Source: Artocarpus heterophyllus (lineage: Eukaryota; Streptophyta; Magnoliopsida; Rosales; Moraceae). Taken from it: 64,000 nt of DNA. A program made the position numbers and the translations under genes. Location: NCBI GenBank assembly GCA_025403435.1, contig CM046345.1:3355052-3419051 (forward strand). The letters are read 5' to 3'. The notes below the pieces were generated by a model. It did no database searches and was not told where the DNA came from. It saw only the letters and a program-made list of their open reading frames with translations. Of this stretch, positions 11,049-22,400 are shown piece after piece (position 1 is the stretch's first letter; every line of letters starts with the position of its first letter).

Positions 11049-14000
11049 GTTTACTTGAACATGCCTTATTAAATATCCCGTCTCACATGACGATTTCGTT
11101 ACTTAACATATTACGAAACATTTTCCATCTAAGAACATTATGCTAATTCAAAGTTTTCGACTCCGCTTTGGTCGTTTTCGTAAAACTGACGTTTTTACCT
11201 TTAACGGGTTTTTCGTCAACTCCTTATAAAACTCATTGTTTAACTTTACCATTCCATTTCTTACATGTTACGAAAAAATTCCCATGAAGGAGCATTTTCC
11301 AACATCGGGCGTTTCAAGTCCGTTTTAACATTTTTCATAAAATGACCATTTTGCCCTTAATCTCTTTTTCTTCCATTACTTCCTTAACTAAACTTTAATT
11401 TCTTAAAACTTAGCATCTATGATACTTACTGCCTACAACAATGTAGGAAACCAACATTCCCTAGTAAAAATCTAGTTTTCACACAATTTTACAGTTTTGA
11501 CCCAAAATATAAAAATATTTACATTTTTGCCCCCGGAACAAAAAATAATCTTTTTAAACCATTAGTCCTTATTTTTCAAGAGGATCAAATTTTCTTAAAG
11601 TACCTTACCCAAATTCCTCTTGTATAATGACGTTTTTACCCCTTAAAGATTTTTTTTCCTAACTTTAACAAATTTTGTAAAATTCATAACTTATCAACTG
11701 AGCAGAATTTTGGAAAACTGCTGACGTTGTCTTAACAGTTTCAACGAGTTCTACAACTTTTGTGTTGTAAATTTTTTGAAATTCTAACGTTTAGGGGGAC
11801 TTTTTAGCTGATTTTCAAATCTACCGAGAATTAGCAAAAGTTTGCAATTTAGTCCTTTTTAGAATTTCACCAAATATTTTCTTCTTTCTATCATCATCAC
11901 CATCAACATATAACATAAAATAATCATGCCATAATGTCTATATTACATGCTATGGCTTAAACATTTCATCAAACACTTGTAATGCATATAAAAATACAAA
12001 CTTTAACAAAGCTTGTGGGACTAGGATTTTACCTAATAATTGGAGGGGGGAAAATGGAGCATTTTTCTTCCTTTCTTTCTTTCTTTTCTTTCTTTCTTTT
12101 CTTTCCTTTATTTCCTTCTTTCACGTTTCTTTCCTCTTTTTTTTTTTTTCCACCGTGGAGACTAAATGGTCTCTTATATAATGAGTGAATTCACCCTTCT
12201 TCTTTTTTTTTTTTCCTTTTTCTTCCTTTTTCTTTTCTTTTTTTTTTCACAAAAAGTGGTGGTGAGTCACCTTAGTCATCAATTAGGTTACTTTGGGTGG
12301 TCAAATGTGATTGGGCCACATTAGTGGATGAGGTGTCCCAATCAAAACTTTCAAGGCATCCCACTAAACTTTTTATGTAAGTCCAAGTTTATACTGACAG
12401 TATTTTTTCTATACTATGGATATTCTTTTCTATACAATTCATGAGGTCTCATAACCCCCAATACTTATCCACATTCATCCCTCACATAATGAAGTTCCAA
12501 TATTATCTAACATTATACAGTCTAAATTTATACTGATGATATTTTTCTTGTAATGACCAAGGGAATTCATTAATAAAATCTAATGTTTAATTGGGTTTAA
12601 TTAATGAATTTACCCTTAAAAATTATATTTTTTGTAAAAATTGTGATAATGTATAAATAAACAGTATTAATAGAAAATTCCACTGTAAACTTAATGCAAT
12701 ATTGGATATTGATAATATAGATTTTATGAGTCTAAATACTCAAGAATTTGAAAATAATATCCATAAAATGAATTTTATATCATAATAAATTGTAAAATTG
12801 TGATATAAATTAATGGGAAATTAAGGTATAAGTAAGATAGAGAGTCTACCCAAAACCCTAAACCAGTGTAAAAAGGGGCCTGATGCGGTATAACTATACT
12901 GCTAAGTGAAAACGCAGATTTAGGAAATGTTATGTTTGACCTCCAAAAATACACCAAAGGCAAGTAAAATATTTTATACAATCTAAGAATATGTTTTTGC
13001 ACTGATTTTACTATGACAATATAAGAAAATACTGTGTGGTGAAAAATTACACAGTGTAAATTTTTGGGGCCCACCGAGTAGACACCCATTAGAATTTCAT
13101 TAGGCCACCATGTCATGAAAGGTGACCTAATCACACCAAGCCACCTTAAGTAAGCCAATTGTTTACTTGGTGAGTCACCAAGTGAGATAAGCATGAATTA
13201 AATTGGAAACAAGCCAAAATTTCTTCATTTTCTCTTCCCTTCACCACGACAGCCATTGAAGCTCCCTTCCAAAAATTTTCTCAAACCCAAATATTTGCAA
13301 AATTGGCCCCAAGTGAGTTCAAGAAGCAAATTTCAAAGGATTTTACCAAATTTGAGGTAAAAACCTATACTTTTTTTCAAGTTTTCTTAGGGCTTTTCTT
13401 AGGTTAAGGGGGAAAATTGATTCAAGGTATTTTTGTATGAAAAATGCCTAGGAAAAAGTTTCAAAGGAGCCCTTAGAAGGTTAGAAGCACATAGTTTTCA
13501 TTTGGGTAAGTTTTGATTTTCTTAAACTTAAAGTTTAGTGGTTTTTGTTTTGATTTTTGTTATTTCAAAAAGTATGTGCGTATTCAAGCAAAGTTTTGGT
13601 TAAATTTCATGGATATATGATTTATGGCATGTTGGTATTGTGGACATCATTGGTTGAATGTACAAAATATTAGTTTATGCAAAATAGACTATTTTTGTAA
13701 TTTTAATGCTAGTTTTGTAAAAATGGTGTTTGGGCATGAAAATGATTTAGACAAAGGTTGGAACTACCTTCACAGGGGTGGAGATGTTGTTTGAAAACAG
13801 ATTTTTATAAAAATGACCCAAAGACTAAATTGCAAGAAAAAGTATTTTCTCAGCAGATTTAAAAAATGCTCAAAAATACCCCTATACAATGAGAATTTCA
13901 AAAAAGTTAAAACACAAAAGTTGTCGATCTTGATGAAACTATTAGGCAATGCGGACGGGTCGTCGAAAATCGCGCTTGGTTGTGAGATATAAATTTTACA

Positions 14001-14679
14001 AAAAATTGTTGAAATTGAGAAAAATTTTAAAAGGGCAAAAAAGTCATTTTTCTAAAAGGATTTTGGATATGGTCTTTTGAACAAAAATGATCCTCATGAA
14101 AAATAGAAAATTATGGTTTAAAAAGATTAATTTTGGTCCCGAGGGTAAAATGGTCTAAATTTTCAAATAAGCCACGTAAATGCAAAGTTTTATTTAAAAT
14201 AGGGCATCGATGTAAAATAAGAAAACCCGACAACCCAAGGTATTATTCTAAGACTAATACGCAACTATTTTTGCTAAAATAGTAAAATTGAGCTCGAGAA
14301 ATTTAGGAGGCCCACTGAGGGCAAAATCGTAATTTTTTACAAAAAACCCGAACCACTCCGAAACGTTTTAAGGGAAAAAGAAATGATTAGAAAGATTTTC
14401 GTCCTTCGTTAGAGACGATAGGGTAGAGTCTTCGTAATATAAAAGTAAGAAAATCGAGATTATCGTAGTTGTATACAGTTATGCAACTTGATTTATTAAT
14501 TAATGAACGTTTTGTATTGAGAAATAGAGGAAATAGTAAAATTTGGCTAATAACATGGTAATTAGCCAAACATGACCCTAGAATACTAGGAAAGAAGGAA
14601 CTGAGGTCAAAGTGCACAGCAACCCAACCCAAGTAAGTACCCAACCCACATACAGTGTGGAATTGTAGGTATAGAATGT

Positions 14680-14885
14680 GATATATGTATATGTATACAT
14701 GTGTGTATATCAAGGTGTATACTTATGTGTATGCTATAATATGAGTACCTATAAGTATATTGGTGCATACCTGTGAGTATACAAAATGAATACATGTATG
14801 TATATTATGTTGTATACCTGTGCGTATATTAATGTGTATCTATGAGTATATAAAGTATGTACCTATGTGTACTATACCGTATAAG
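14680..14885. repeat. Degenerate GTATACCTATGAGTATAT tandem repeats
   Basis: About six imperfect units of roughly 25-35 bp, built on TGTGTATA / ACCTATGAGTATA words, lie in the middle of the inner LTR. They explain the apparent frames at 14387-15032, which are not genes. Confidence 0.65.
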
Positions 14886-15435
14886 AATATTTATGTTTTG
14901 TATATAACATGTGATTATAACTACATACATAGTATGATAACCATAATAATTGGACTGGTAAATATCTCACTAGAATTAAGAAGAGTGTCATATCGACTCC
15001 TGACTCAAGAGGAGTTTAAGGATATAGTATAGTCTCAGTGTCACGTATACCTATGTGCATAATGGTACGAATACTTGGGCCTTAGTTAAAGATAAGACAT
15101 GAAAAAGATAAAGAATGTTCATAAAAAAACATAACTGAATCATGCATTTTATTGAATGTGCATATGGGCTATATTGGGACTTACTGGGCGTAAGTTCACT
15201 TAGTATTTCATACTGTAGGTATTCCCACTAAAAGGTCAGACTAAGTTCACTGATGAGCTGGCGGAAGGATATGAGTAGTGTGCAGAATGGGTATGAATGC
15301 CGCCACAGTATGTTTCGCTGTAATATATTTTAAGTTATTTGAAACGTGTTGTATAAAGGCTGAAAAATAGTTAAGTAAGACAAAACCTCTCTCGAGAGTA
15401 TTTGGCAAGCAATAGTGTAAAAGAAAGTGTGTTCA

Positions 15436-15437
15436 TG

Positions 15438-15474
<37 letters not shown>
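15436..15474. repeat. (TA)n microsatellite
   Basis: Pure alternating TA run inside the inner solo LTR. Confidence 0.9.
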
Positions 15475-15477
<3 letters not shown>

Positions 15478-15904
15478 TACAATTTGAGAATTGCTAAAAT
15501 TTGCATGAATAATGTATTTAAAAAAAATGCATTCCTAAGTTTTACATCTATACGTAGGTAAGAAAAGATTTTTTACAGCCCAAAAAATACGGGTTGTGAC
15601 ATTTCTTATACTGTCGGTATATTGTCTATATTGCTATAGCATTTCTTATTTATCTATATTCTTTAAACAGTATTATTCCTAGACTGCTTTAACTTAAACA
15701 GTCTAATTTCTATACTGCTTAACCTTAAACAGTCTAATTCTTACATTACATTACTTTTGTAGTGTAATTTTTACACTATATAACTTTATACATTGTATTA
15801 TTTTCCATATTATTATACAATATTTTTCTTAAACTGTACTTTTGTCTTAACATAATCCTTAAGTTATGGCATTTTTAATGTTGTAAAAATGCTCGGGTGT
15901 TACA

Positions 15905-16245
15905 GTTTGGTCCTGTTTTTCTCCAAATTTTAAATCTAATAATAGATAATTGAAATTAAATTAATTATTTTACAAACGTAATATTCACAATAATCATAGA
16001 ATATTTATTTTACATCAAAACACACAAAGCACAATTTTAAAAATTACTAAAAATATACTTAAAAATAAAAACACTTAATTAAACATATTTTCACACTAAC
16101 ATACTAAAATACTATTTCACACACAAATATTGTAATTAAAAAGTTTAATAAAAAATATTAATACAAAATAATAACATTTTATCTAAAAAATGTGTAGTTT
16201 TACAGTCTAATCAAATACGTTTAGCAAAAGGGGGTAATCTATTGA
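15905..16245. repeat. Unclassified AT-rich repeat, right part
   Basis: AT-rich noncoding DNA follows the right target duplication (GTTTG, 15905-15909) of the outer solo LTR. It resembles 7975-9230 in composition and is read as its continuation. No open frame of note. Confidence 0.4.
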
Positions 16246-16249
16246 AGAG

Positions 16250-16560
16250 ATTGTATTGCATATGCAATCATTCAAATAAGCCGACGCTTGCCGCAAATGG
16301 GTCGATTGTTTGAGACTGCATTAGAATGAGAGCCAACTCTGATGTTGCCCAAAATAGAAGAGCAGGAATCTATGCTAGACATTTGATTGTGAGAAGAGTC
16401 GGAACTAAGCCGAATCTGCTCAGAAATAGGTAAATGGTACAACAAGGTCATTTGACGTTTCAAAACGAGAATCTTTGTAGGAAACAAATGTTCATAGAAC
16501 AAAACTACAACGACATCGTATAAAAAAATGGTAGTTGACAATCTCACACTTGGTGTCCTC
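16250..16560 (-). pseudogene. Probable copia spacer remnant (integrase-RT linker)
   Basis: Minus frame 16272-16568 reads through 98 codons with a Ser/Asn-rich stretch ending NNRPICGKRRLI. That is the sort of low-complexity linker found between copia integrase and RT. Position and strand fit the part of the old copia copy missing upstream of 7970. The assignment rests on order and composition, not on a strong motif. Confidence 0.35.
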
Positions 16561-16803
16561 GGACACAATCGAGTTCCTTGACAACAACACTACAACGAAA
16601 ACCTGTACCACCAACTCGAGAACCAATAAATGCCCAAATCCCCTCCCCTCTCCCATTTACCGACCATCAAAGCTCCTTCTTTTGCCTCCGATCTTGTGCA
16701 CCGTCTCCTCGAAAAACGACGTCGGTTCGCTCCTCATCTTGCTCGCCACCTGTTATAAGCAAATTGAAACTAATGTTAGCACACCTCTTAGAAGCTTAAC
16801 TTG

Positions 16804-16837
<34 letters not shown>

Positions 16838-17436
16838 GACATTGTATATATATAAAAAAAAGATATTTCAAACTTGTGGTTGCACTCCTTAAAGTAACAC
16901 TGTCATAGTGTATCCGAGTCTACTTAAGTTAGCCCACGTTTTAATTAAGTTAATGCATTTGGTTCATAGATGTGAACAAAAAATTTAAATAAAAAATAAA
17001 ATTTTTATGAAAGAAAATACTATAATAAAAAAAATTAAAACAACATAAGATGAATAATAATTGAGACTATCTGGTGAAATGTGGCATCACATTCCTCAAT
17101 CAACCTCAGAAGCATCCAAAAGAGGTTTTCGATGGAATTCTCTGGCAATGGAAATAATAAATCATTGAATAACAGTAGTAATAATAAAATAAAGTACATC
17201 ATGTAGCAATTTTCACATGCTATGAGGTCACAACATTGTCTCTAGGTTGGTACATATCTAGTATCTACGCAGACATGCATGCCTAACTCATGTGTGTGTT
17301 ATTTTTTTAATTAATCACACGTTTCATGAGTAAAAAAATAAAAAAATAAAAAATTCCTTGTTCGCTCAATGTACTGACATAAAATGATAATCCCTCACTC
17401 AAAACAAAAAAAAAATAATAAAAATTTAAAGTGTAT
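16561..17436. other. Intergenic DNA, no gene recognised
   Basis: 16561-16800 is relatively GC-rich and has two overlapping plus frames (16535-16804, 16578-16799) with Pro/Ser/Thr-rich translations that match no family I know. A (TA)n run occupies about 16804-16831. The rest is AT-rich with A-tracts. Confidence 0.6.
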
Positions 17437-17566
17437 GGGTCCGTTTGGTTCGAGTATTTGAATAAAGTATTTGAATGAAGATTTAAATTTTTGTGAGAAA
17501 AAATACTGTAGTAAAATGATTCAAACCGTGATTCGAGTAAAAAAAGTGCTCAAACCAAACACACCC
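17437..17566. mobile_element. Short MITE with terminal inverted repeats (130 bp)
   Basis: The left end GGGTCCGTTTGGTTCGAG pairs with the right end CTCAAACCAAACACACCC (reverse complement GGGTGTGTTTGGTTTGAG; 15 of 18 match). No coding. The terminal word GTTTGG is typical of small hAT-type MITEs in plants; the target duplication is not clear, so the superfamily is inference. Confidence 0.7.
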
Positions 17567-17654
17567 TAAGAATATAGTTGAAAGTGCAAGTATACATGTA
17601 ATTTTCTCTAAAAATTAATCATCTGTTTGAAGGCCAAGTTCAGACTAGTCAGTT

Positions 17655-17985
17655 TTAGTCCAAATTGATAAGATGTTTGGGAGTATTGGTTAGAGCCAAT
17701 TGCTTAAAACACTTTGTAGCATATGAAGGTTTTGCATTGTAGCATACTTTTGCTTGATATGTAGCATATGAAGGCTTTACATTGTAGCAACCAAATGTTT
17801 TTGTTTGAAATGAGAATTTCAAACATGCTACAAAATCGACATTTGGCCCACACCTGGTTCGACTTGGCTTTGGTCCAATATTGGATCAAAGTAATTCAAA
17901 ACGCTCTTTTAAAAAATGTTAAAAATACTATAATATGTGAGAGAAAATACTGTTAAAAAGGTGGTTGAGAACCCTATTTCCCAAT
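17655..17985. mobile_element. MITE-like element of the TGTAGCATA family
   Basis: Contains GTTTGGGAGTATTGGTTAGAGCCAATTGC-like start words and repeated TTGCATTGTAGCATA and TTTACATTGTAGCA words. The same vocabulary recurs at 26288, 27420, 30740, 41200 and 60710, marking a dispersed family. Overlapping frames on both strands (17704-17889, 17768-17956) are by-products of its palindromic content. Confidence 0.55.
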
Positions 17986-18812
17986 GTGTTTGGAACATTT
18001 TTTTTCCTATTTTCAAAAACACAAAAAATGAAAATGGTTTCACATGAGTGATTGGTTAAACAATTGTAAAAAAATGAAAATGAAAACATTTTCTAAAATA
18101 TCCAAAATTTCACCAAAATTTTAAAACAAAAAAAGTTGTTTTCTATGTTTTCATTTTCACTCCTTCTCATTTCCTCTCTATCTGACCTCCTCAATGTGCC
18201 AACCTTATCCCGGTAGCAAATCTTGGCGTTGCCCGGCTAGAGTTCAAAGACCCATGACCCATGACCCATGGCCCAACAACCCTATCCCTTGCTAGCGAAC
18301 CCAATGACCCGCTGGCCCCATCCCTCGCCTAAACTTGGCAACCCTTTGACCCAGCCCTCGTCGACGAATCCTAATGACCTCAACCCCATTAGACAACCCC
18401 ATTAGATCTCCGTCAAAGCCTTCGACGGTTGGAGGAGACGCGATTTGTGTTGGATCTAGTTGTCGGAGTCTGTGCTCAAGCTGACAACGTCACATCGATG
18501 GTAGATTTTCATGAGAAGAAAATCACCTCTAACGTGGTGGCTGTAGAGGGATGCATAAAGAGGTGAGAAAGAGAAACATGGGAGAGGAAAGAGAGGAGAA
18601 AGACTAAAAAAAAAACAGCACAAAGAAAAAGTAGGGCATTTTTACATTAATATTTTTTTTATTAAAAAATGTTTTGTTTTCAAAACCACACTAACATATA
18701 TAACCAAACACAATTTTAGAGACAGTCCTTACACCATTCTCAAAAAAAGTTTTCATTTTCAATTTTTATCACAACAAAAATCATTTTAAAAACACTACCA
18801 AACAGGTCTATT
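17986..18812. mobile_element. Probable nonautonomous DNA transposon with GC-rich insert
   Basis: The left end TGTTTGGAAC and the right end ACTACCAAACAGGTC are inverted relative to each other. Subterminal regions rich in GAAAATGAAAA and TTTTCATTTTC words also face each other. Between them, 18190-18600 is much richer in GC, with CCATGACC tandem words near 18250 and no open frame. This could be a captured fragment or internal element sequence. Confidence 0.45.
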
Positions 18813-18835
18813 GTTTGTGATGTGAAAATCATTTA

Positions 18836-19010
18836 GGGAATTTCCGTAAATACCTTCTTTTAAGATTTAGTTTTTATAAATGTTACAAATGTTCATTCGT
18901 AGCATAACTTATCATGTAATATGAAAAATAATATTATATAATTTTTTTTAAATCTAACACAAATAAATATAATTTTAAAAGTGTAGCATAAAATATAAAT
19001 TTCTCAATCA
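18836..19010 (+). repeat. Dispersed repeat, copy 1
   Basis: Begins GGAATTTCCGTAAATACC and contains TTTAAGATTTAGTTTTTATAAA, TATCATGTAATATGAA and AGTGTAGCATAA words. The reverse complement of 40600-40795 carries the same words in the same order. No coding. Confidence 0.65.
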
Positions 19011-19339
19011 TATATTAGCATGTTGTTTGGTGCAACCGTTTGTATTTTATTTTCATTGTTTTTATTTGGAGGGAAAACCCCTCAAATTTCAAAAGCAGGC
19101 AGCAACCCTTATCCCCCGAAGCCCAAACAACAAAAGTACAAAAAAAAAAGAAGCTCACTTTCCAATGAGAGAGGAAAGAGAGTGGGAATTTCTGGTTCGA
19201 ATTAATAATAAAATAATAAAATCAATCACCCTTGTTTTCGTGTCCAAGGTCTCCAAAGCACTCTCCTTAGACTATTTTCTTTTCTTTACTTATTTTTTTT
19301 TTGTAATTTTCATCTGCTCCAACAAACCTTACAACCACC

Positions 19340-19399
19340 ACCGTTTCTCTCTCTCTCTTTCCCCCCTCTGTATCAACCTATAGATTCATCTATATAATC

Positions 19400-19432
<33 letters not shown>

Positions 19433-19444
19433 AAGAGAGAGATT
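19340..19444 (+). promoter_or_regulatory. Pyrimidine patch and (TA)n(GA)n run in the 5' leader
   Basis: A CT-rich patch (about 19344-19368) and a (TA)n followed by (GA)n run (about 19397-19442) lie directly before the ATG at 19445. CT-rich leaders and GA runs are common near plant transcription starts. The true start site is not determinable here. Confidence 0.45.
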
Positions 19445-22400
19445 ATGTCGCAGAGCAGCGGAAGCAGTTCCACCGGCGGCGGCGGCGGGCCTGATTTCCA
19501 CCTGTCGGACGAGATTCTATCAGTGATTCCGACGGATCCGTACGACCAGCTGGATCTGGCTCGGAAGATAACGTCCATGGCCATAGCCTCGCGCGTCTCG
19601 AAGCTCGAGGCGGAGGTGGGGAGGATGAGGCAGAAGCTCTACGAGAAGGACAGGATCGTCTTCGACCTTGAGGAGAAGCTCTCCCGGCTCCACAACGCCC
19701 ATTCCGACGCCGAGTCCCGCTTGAAGCTCGCTCTCGAGGACAACGTAAGGCCTTGGAATATCCGCTGCCTGATTTTCCTTTTTTCCTTTTTTTTTATTGA
19801 CTGTTTGGCTGTCGAGAAAAAGATGGAAAGGAAAAGACTTTACATAATTTTGGTTTGTTGAGAGGGAAAATGAGGAATTTTGGCTCACTAGAGTTTAGTA
19901 ATTTGTGTGGGAAGTTGAAATTGTTGTGGTGGTTTTTGTTCGTTTGTGAATTTTGGGATTTGGGATGAAATTTGGGGGTCTTTGGTTGATTATGGGCTTT
20001 GGAAAAGGAAAGATTCTTGTCCTAGTATGTTGTTTTGGAAGGTTTCAGCTGAGATAACAGAAAAAGGAGGAAATTTTGGATCGGAAAGTTTGAATTTTTC
20101 TAATATTAGGAGCCTTTTGGTTGTAGTTTTGTTATCACATTGCTGCAATTGAAGGTTTTGAGGCACAATGTACATATGCATTGAACTTATTTGTAAGTTT
20201 CTTCTTGTGTCCTGTTCTAACACTGTACAGATGCCATTGAATTTTGCAAATCATTGTCTTAGATAGTTGATTTAGTGGGATAAAAATGCTTGCTTTAGTT
20301 TCATTTTGGTCATGAGGAAACGGGAAATTGAGCGGAAGTCGAGAAAGAATTGAACTTTATTCATGAAATAACTGTGTTAGTATGGTGTAGTGGAGGTTTT
20401 GTTTTGTTCTGTTCTGGTATGAAATAAGATTTGGTGGGAAAAAAAAGAATTTAAAATAGAGTTTTGTTTTTGAATTAAGTTGTTTTGGAAGGACTCAGCT
20501 GGATAACAGAAAAGGAGGATATTTTTGAATGAAAAGTATGATTTCTTGTAAAATTAGGAGATTGTTCGTTTTAGTTTTGATACCACATTGTTGAAATTAT
20601 AGGTTTAGAGGCATGATTACAGATGCAATGAAATTATTTTTGAGTCTCTTTTTATGCCCTGTTCTAAAACTGTATAGATACTGTTGAATTTTGCAAATTT
20701 TTGTCTTAGAAAGATGATTTATTGGGATAAAAATGCTTGCTTTAGTTTTATTTTGGTTATGAGGAAACTGGAAATTGAGCGAAAGTCAAGAAATTGCTGA
20801 ACTTTATACATGAAACAACTGAGTTTGTTTGCTGTAATGGAGGTTTTGTTCTGTTCTGTTCTGTTACAAATAATATTTGGTGAGAGAAAATAGAGTAGAA
20901 TGAGATATATCTCCATTTTGGACTCCATATGCTTTAAAGAAAGGTAGAAATCATGCTGGATTTTTTTGTTTTTTGTCTCGTGCTGCAGATGAAACTCTCC
21001 AAAGAACGTGATTCATTGGCAATGACTGTGAAGAAACTAAGCCGAGATTTGGCAAAGGTTATAATTGCTGCCTAAAATCAAAGTCTTTTCTTTTCTCTGT
21101 TTTCCTTCTACAGAGGCTTGCTTATGAATGAGTTCAAAGTCACTATTTTGCAAAATGTAAACAATTAATAACTATTTACTTAAGATTACAAGTAATAAAT
21201 GACTGGACTCGTTGTATAAGTGTATCCTAACACTAACACCAAATCCAAATGTTATGAAATCCAAAAGTTACGAGTTTATTCTGTCTTGAAACCATGAGAT
21301 GCCCTCAACAGATGTGATTAGTATTACACAGAAGCGACTGATGGTCATGGGCTCGATTTTCGATTATTATCTCTCATCCTTCCCCAATCCTTACCGCTCT
21401 TGCTCCTTTTCTTCTTTTTCATTTTATCAGTTTCAGTTGGTTTCCCTTGCTTCTGTGTGCTGTTGCCAGTTAACAGATGTGATTAGTATTGCACAGAAGC
21501 GACTGATGGTCACGGGCTCGATTTTCAATTATTATCTCTCATCCTTCCCCAATCCTTACCGCTCTTGCTCCTTTTCGTATTTTCCATTTTATCAGTTTCA
21601 GTTGGTTTCCTTCGCTGTTCCCCGTTGTTTAATTCTTGTTGACATTCAATTTTTTTTTTCAACTTCTATTTATTATTATTAATATTTGGTTCACAGTTGG
21701 AGACATTCAAGAGACAGCTGATGCAGTCACTTAATGATGAGAACACAGCTGTACGATTTTCAGGCACCATCTTGATTTTTGTATTTATTCTAATTTCAAG
21801 TTGTTGTTTCCCATCTATGAATCATTGGCTGTGATATTTGTTCTTGCAGCCAGCTGAAACAGTTGACATTGGGACCTGTGATCAATCAGTACCCAAGGCT
21901 TATCCTGATAAAGGTACTGTAAGTGTTAAGCTTTCTACAACTATGATCTCTGTATATAATATTCATATGGCACCTGCATCTCTAAATTGGAAGGGGCATA
22001 ACTTTCTCCATCATTGTTATTTTCCATTGTTCAACTTGGTTATCAATGTTTATTTATTTAGTTTCTTGTGGAAAATAGATGAGGCGACAAATGGCTACAG
22101 TGGACTACATTCCTCGAGCGGTTCTATAGATATGGGAAGCACCATAGATGATGGTATCTGAATTTTGTCTCTTATGTTAATACATACATACACATTAAGT
22201 TCAAGTTTTTTTAGTTTCTCGTCTTGCACCTTATCTTGGGCAAAACTTTATGCTTATCTCTTGGACATGTGCATCATTGAATGTCGGATTCAAGTTTCTC
22301 TTTTTGAATATTTTTTTATGTAAATATCTTATGCTTAGTGGTTCTATAAAACCGTATTTTTATTTCTAGAGGTAGTTGGCTTATTTGTCAAAGCTAACTT

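Larger units (their letters stand above)
12549..15601 (+). mobile_element. Large solo LTR (3053 bp) nested in the previous LTR
   Basis: Begins TGTAATGACC and ends GGGTTGTGACA, with a perfect 5-bp target duplication TTTCT at 12544-12548 and 15602-15606. It holds no gag or pol similarity. Segments near 13905-14000 (around ACACAAAAGTTGT and TGATGAAACTATTA) have diverged counterparts on the minus strand of the surrounding LTR near 11690-11780. So the two are distant members of one LTR group in opposite orientation. The 139-codon minus frame at 12775-13194 and other frames inside show no recognisable family. Confidence 0.88.
9231..15904 (-). mobile_element. Large solo LTR (about 3.6 kb), interrupted by another LTR
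   Basis: On the minus strand it begins TGTAACACCCGAGC (15904 downward) and ends GGGTCGTCGTA (9231), where CA is expected. Flanks are GTTTC (9226-9230) and GTTTG (15905-15909), a 5-bp duplication with one mismatch. It carries the TTACGCTCAGTAAG segment also found, in related form, in the other large LTRs here. No gag or pol is present, so I call a solo LTR. The TGTAACACCC start is common in Ty3/gypsy LTRs; that assignment is inference. It is split at 12549-15606 by an oppositely oriented LTR. About 3616 bp remain after removing the insert. Confidence 0.72.

Noticed and set aside
12775..13194. 139-codon minus-strand frame
   Set aside because: Lies inside the solo LTR 12549-15601, has no recognisable motif and no conserved start context; chance frame in LTR DNA.
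14387..15032. Several Tyr/Ile-rich frames
   Set aside because: Produced by TGTGTATA-type tandem repeats within the inner LTR; composition is low-complexity.
19520..19888. 122-codon minus frame opposite exon 1 of the coiled-coil gene
   Set aside because: Shadow of the GC-rich coding exon; the plus strand has the conserved family sequence and consistent splice sites.
21299..21682. 127-codon plus frame with an internal repeat
   Set aside because: It is the intron 2 tandem duplication read in frame; flanking splice sites place it in an intron.
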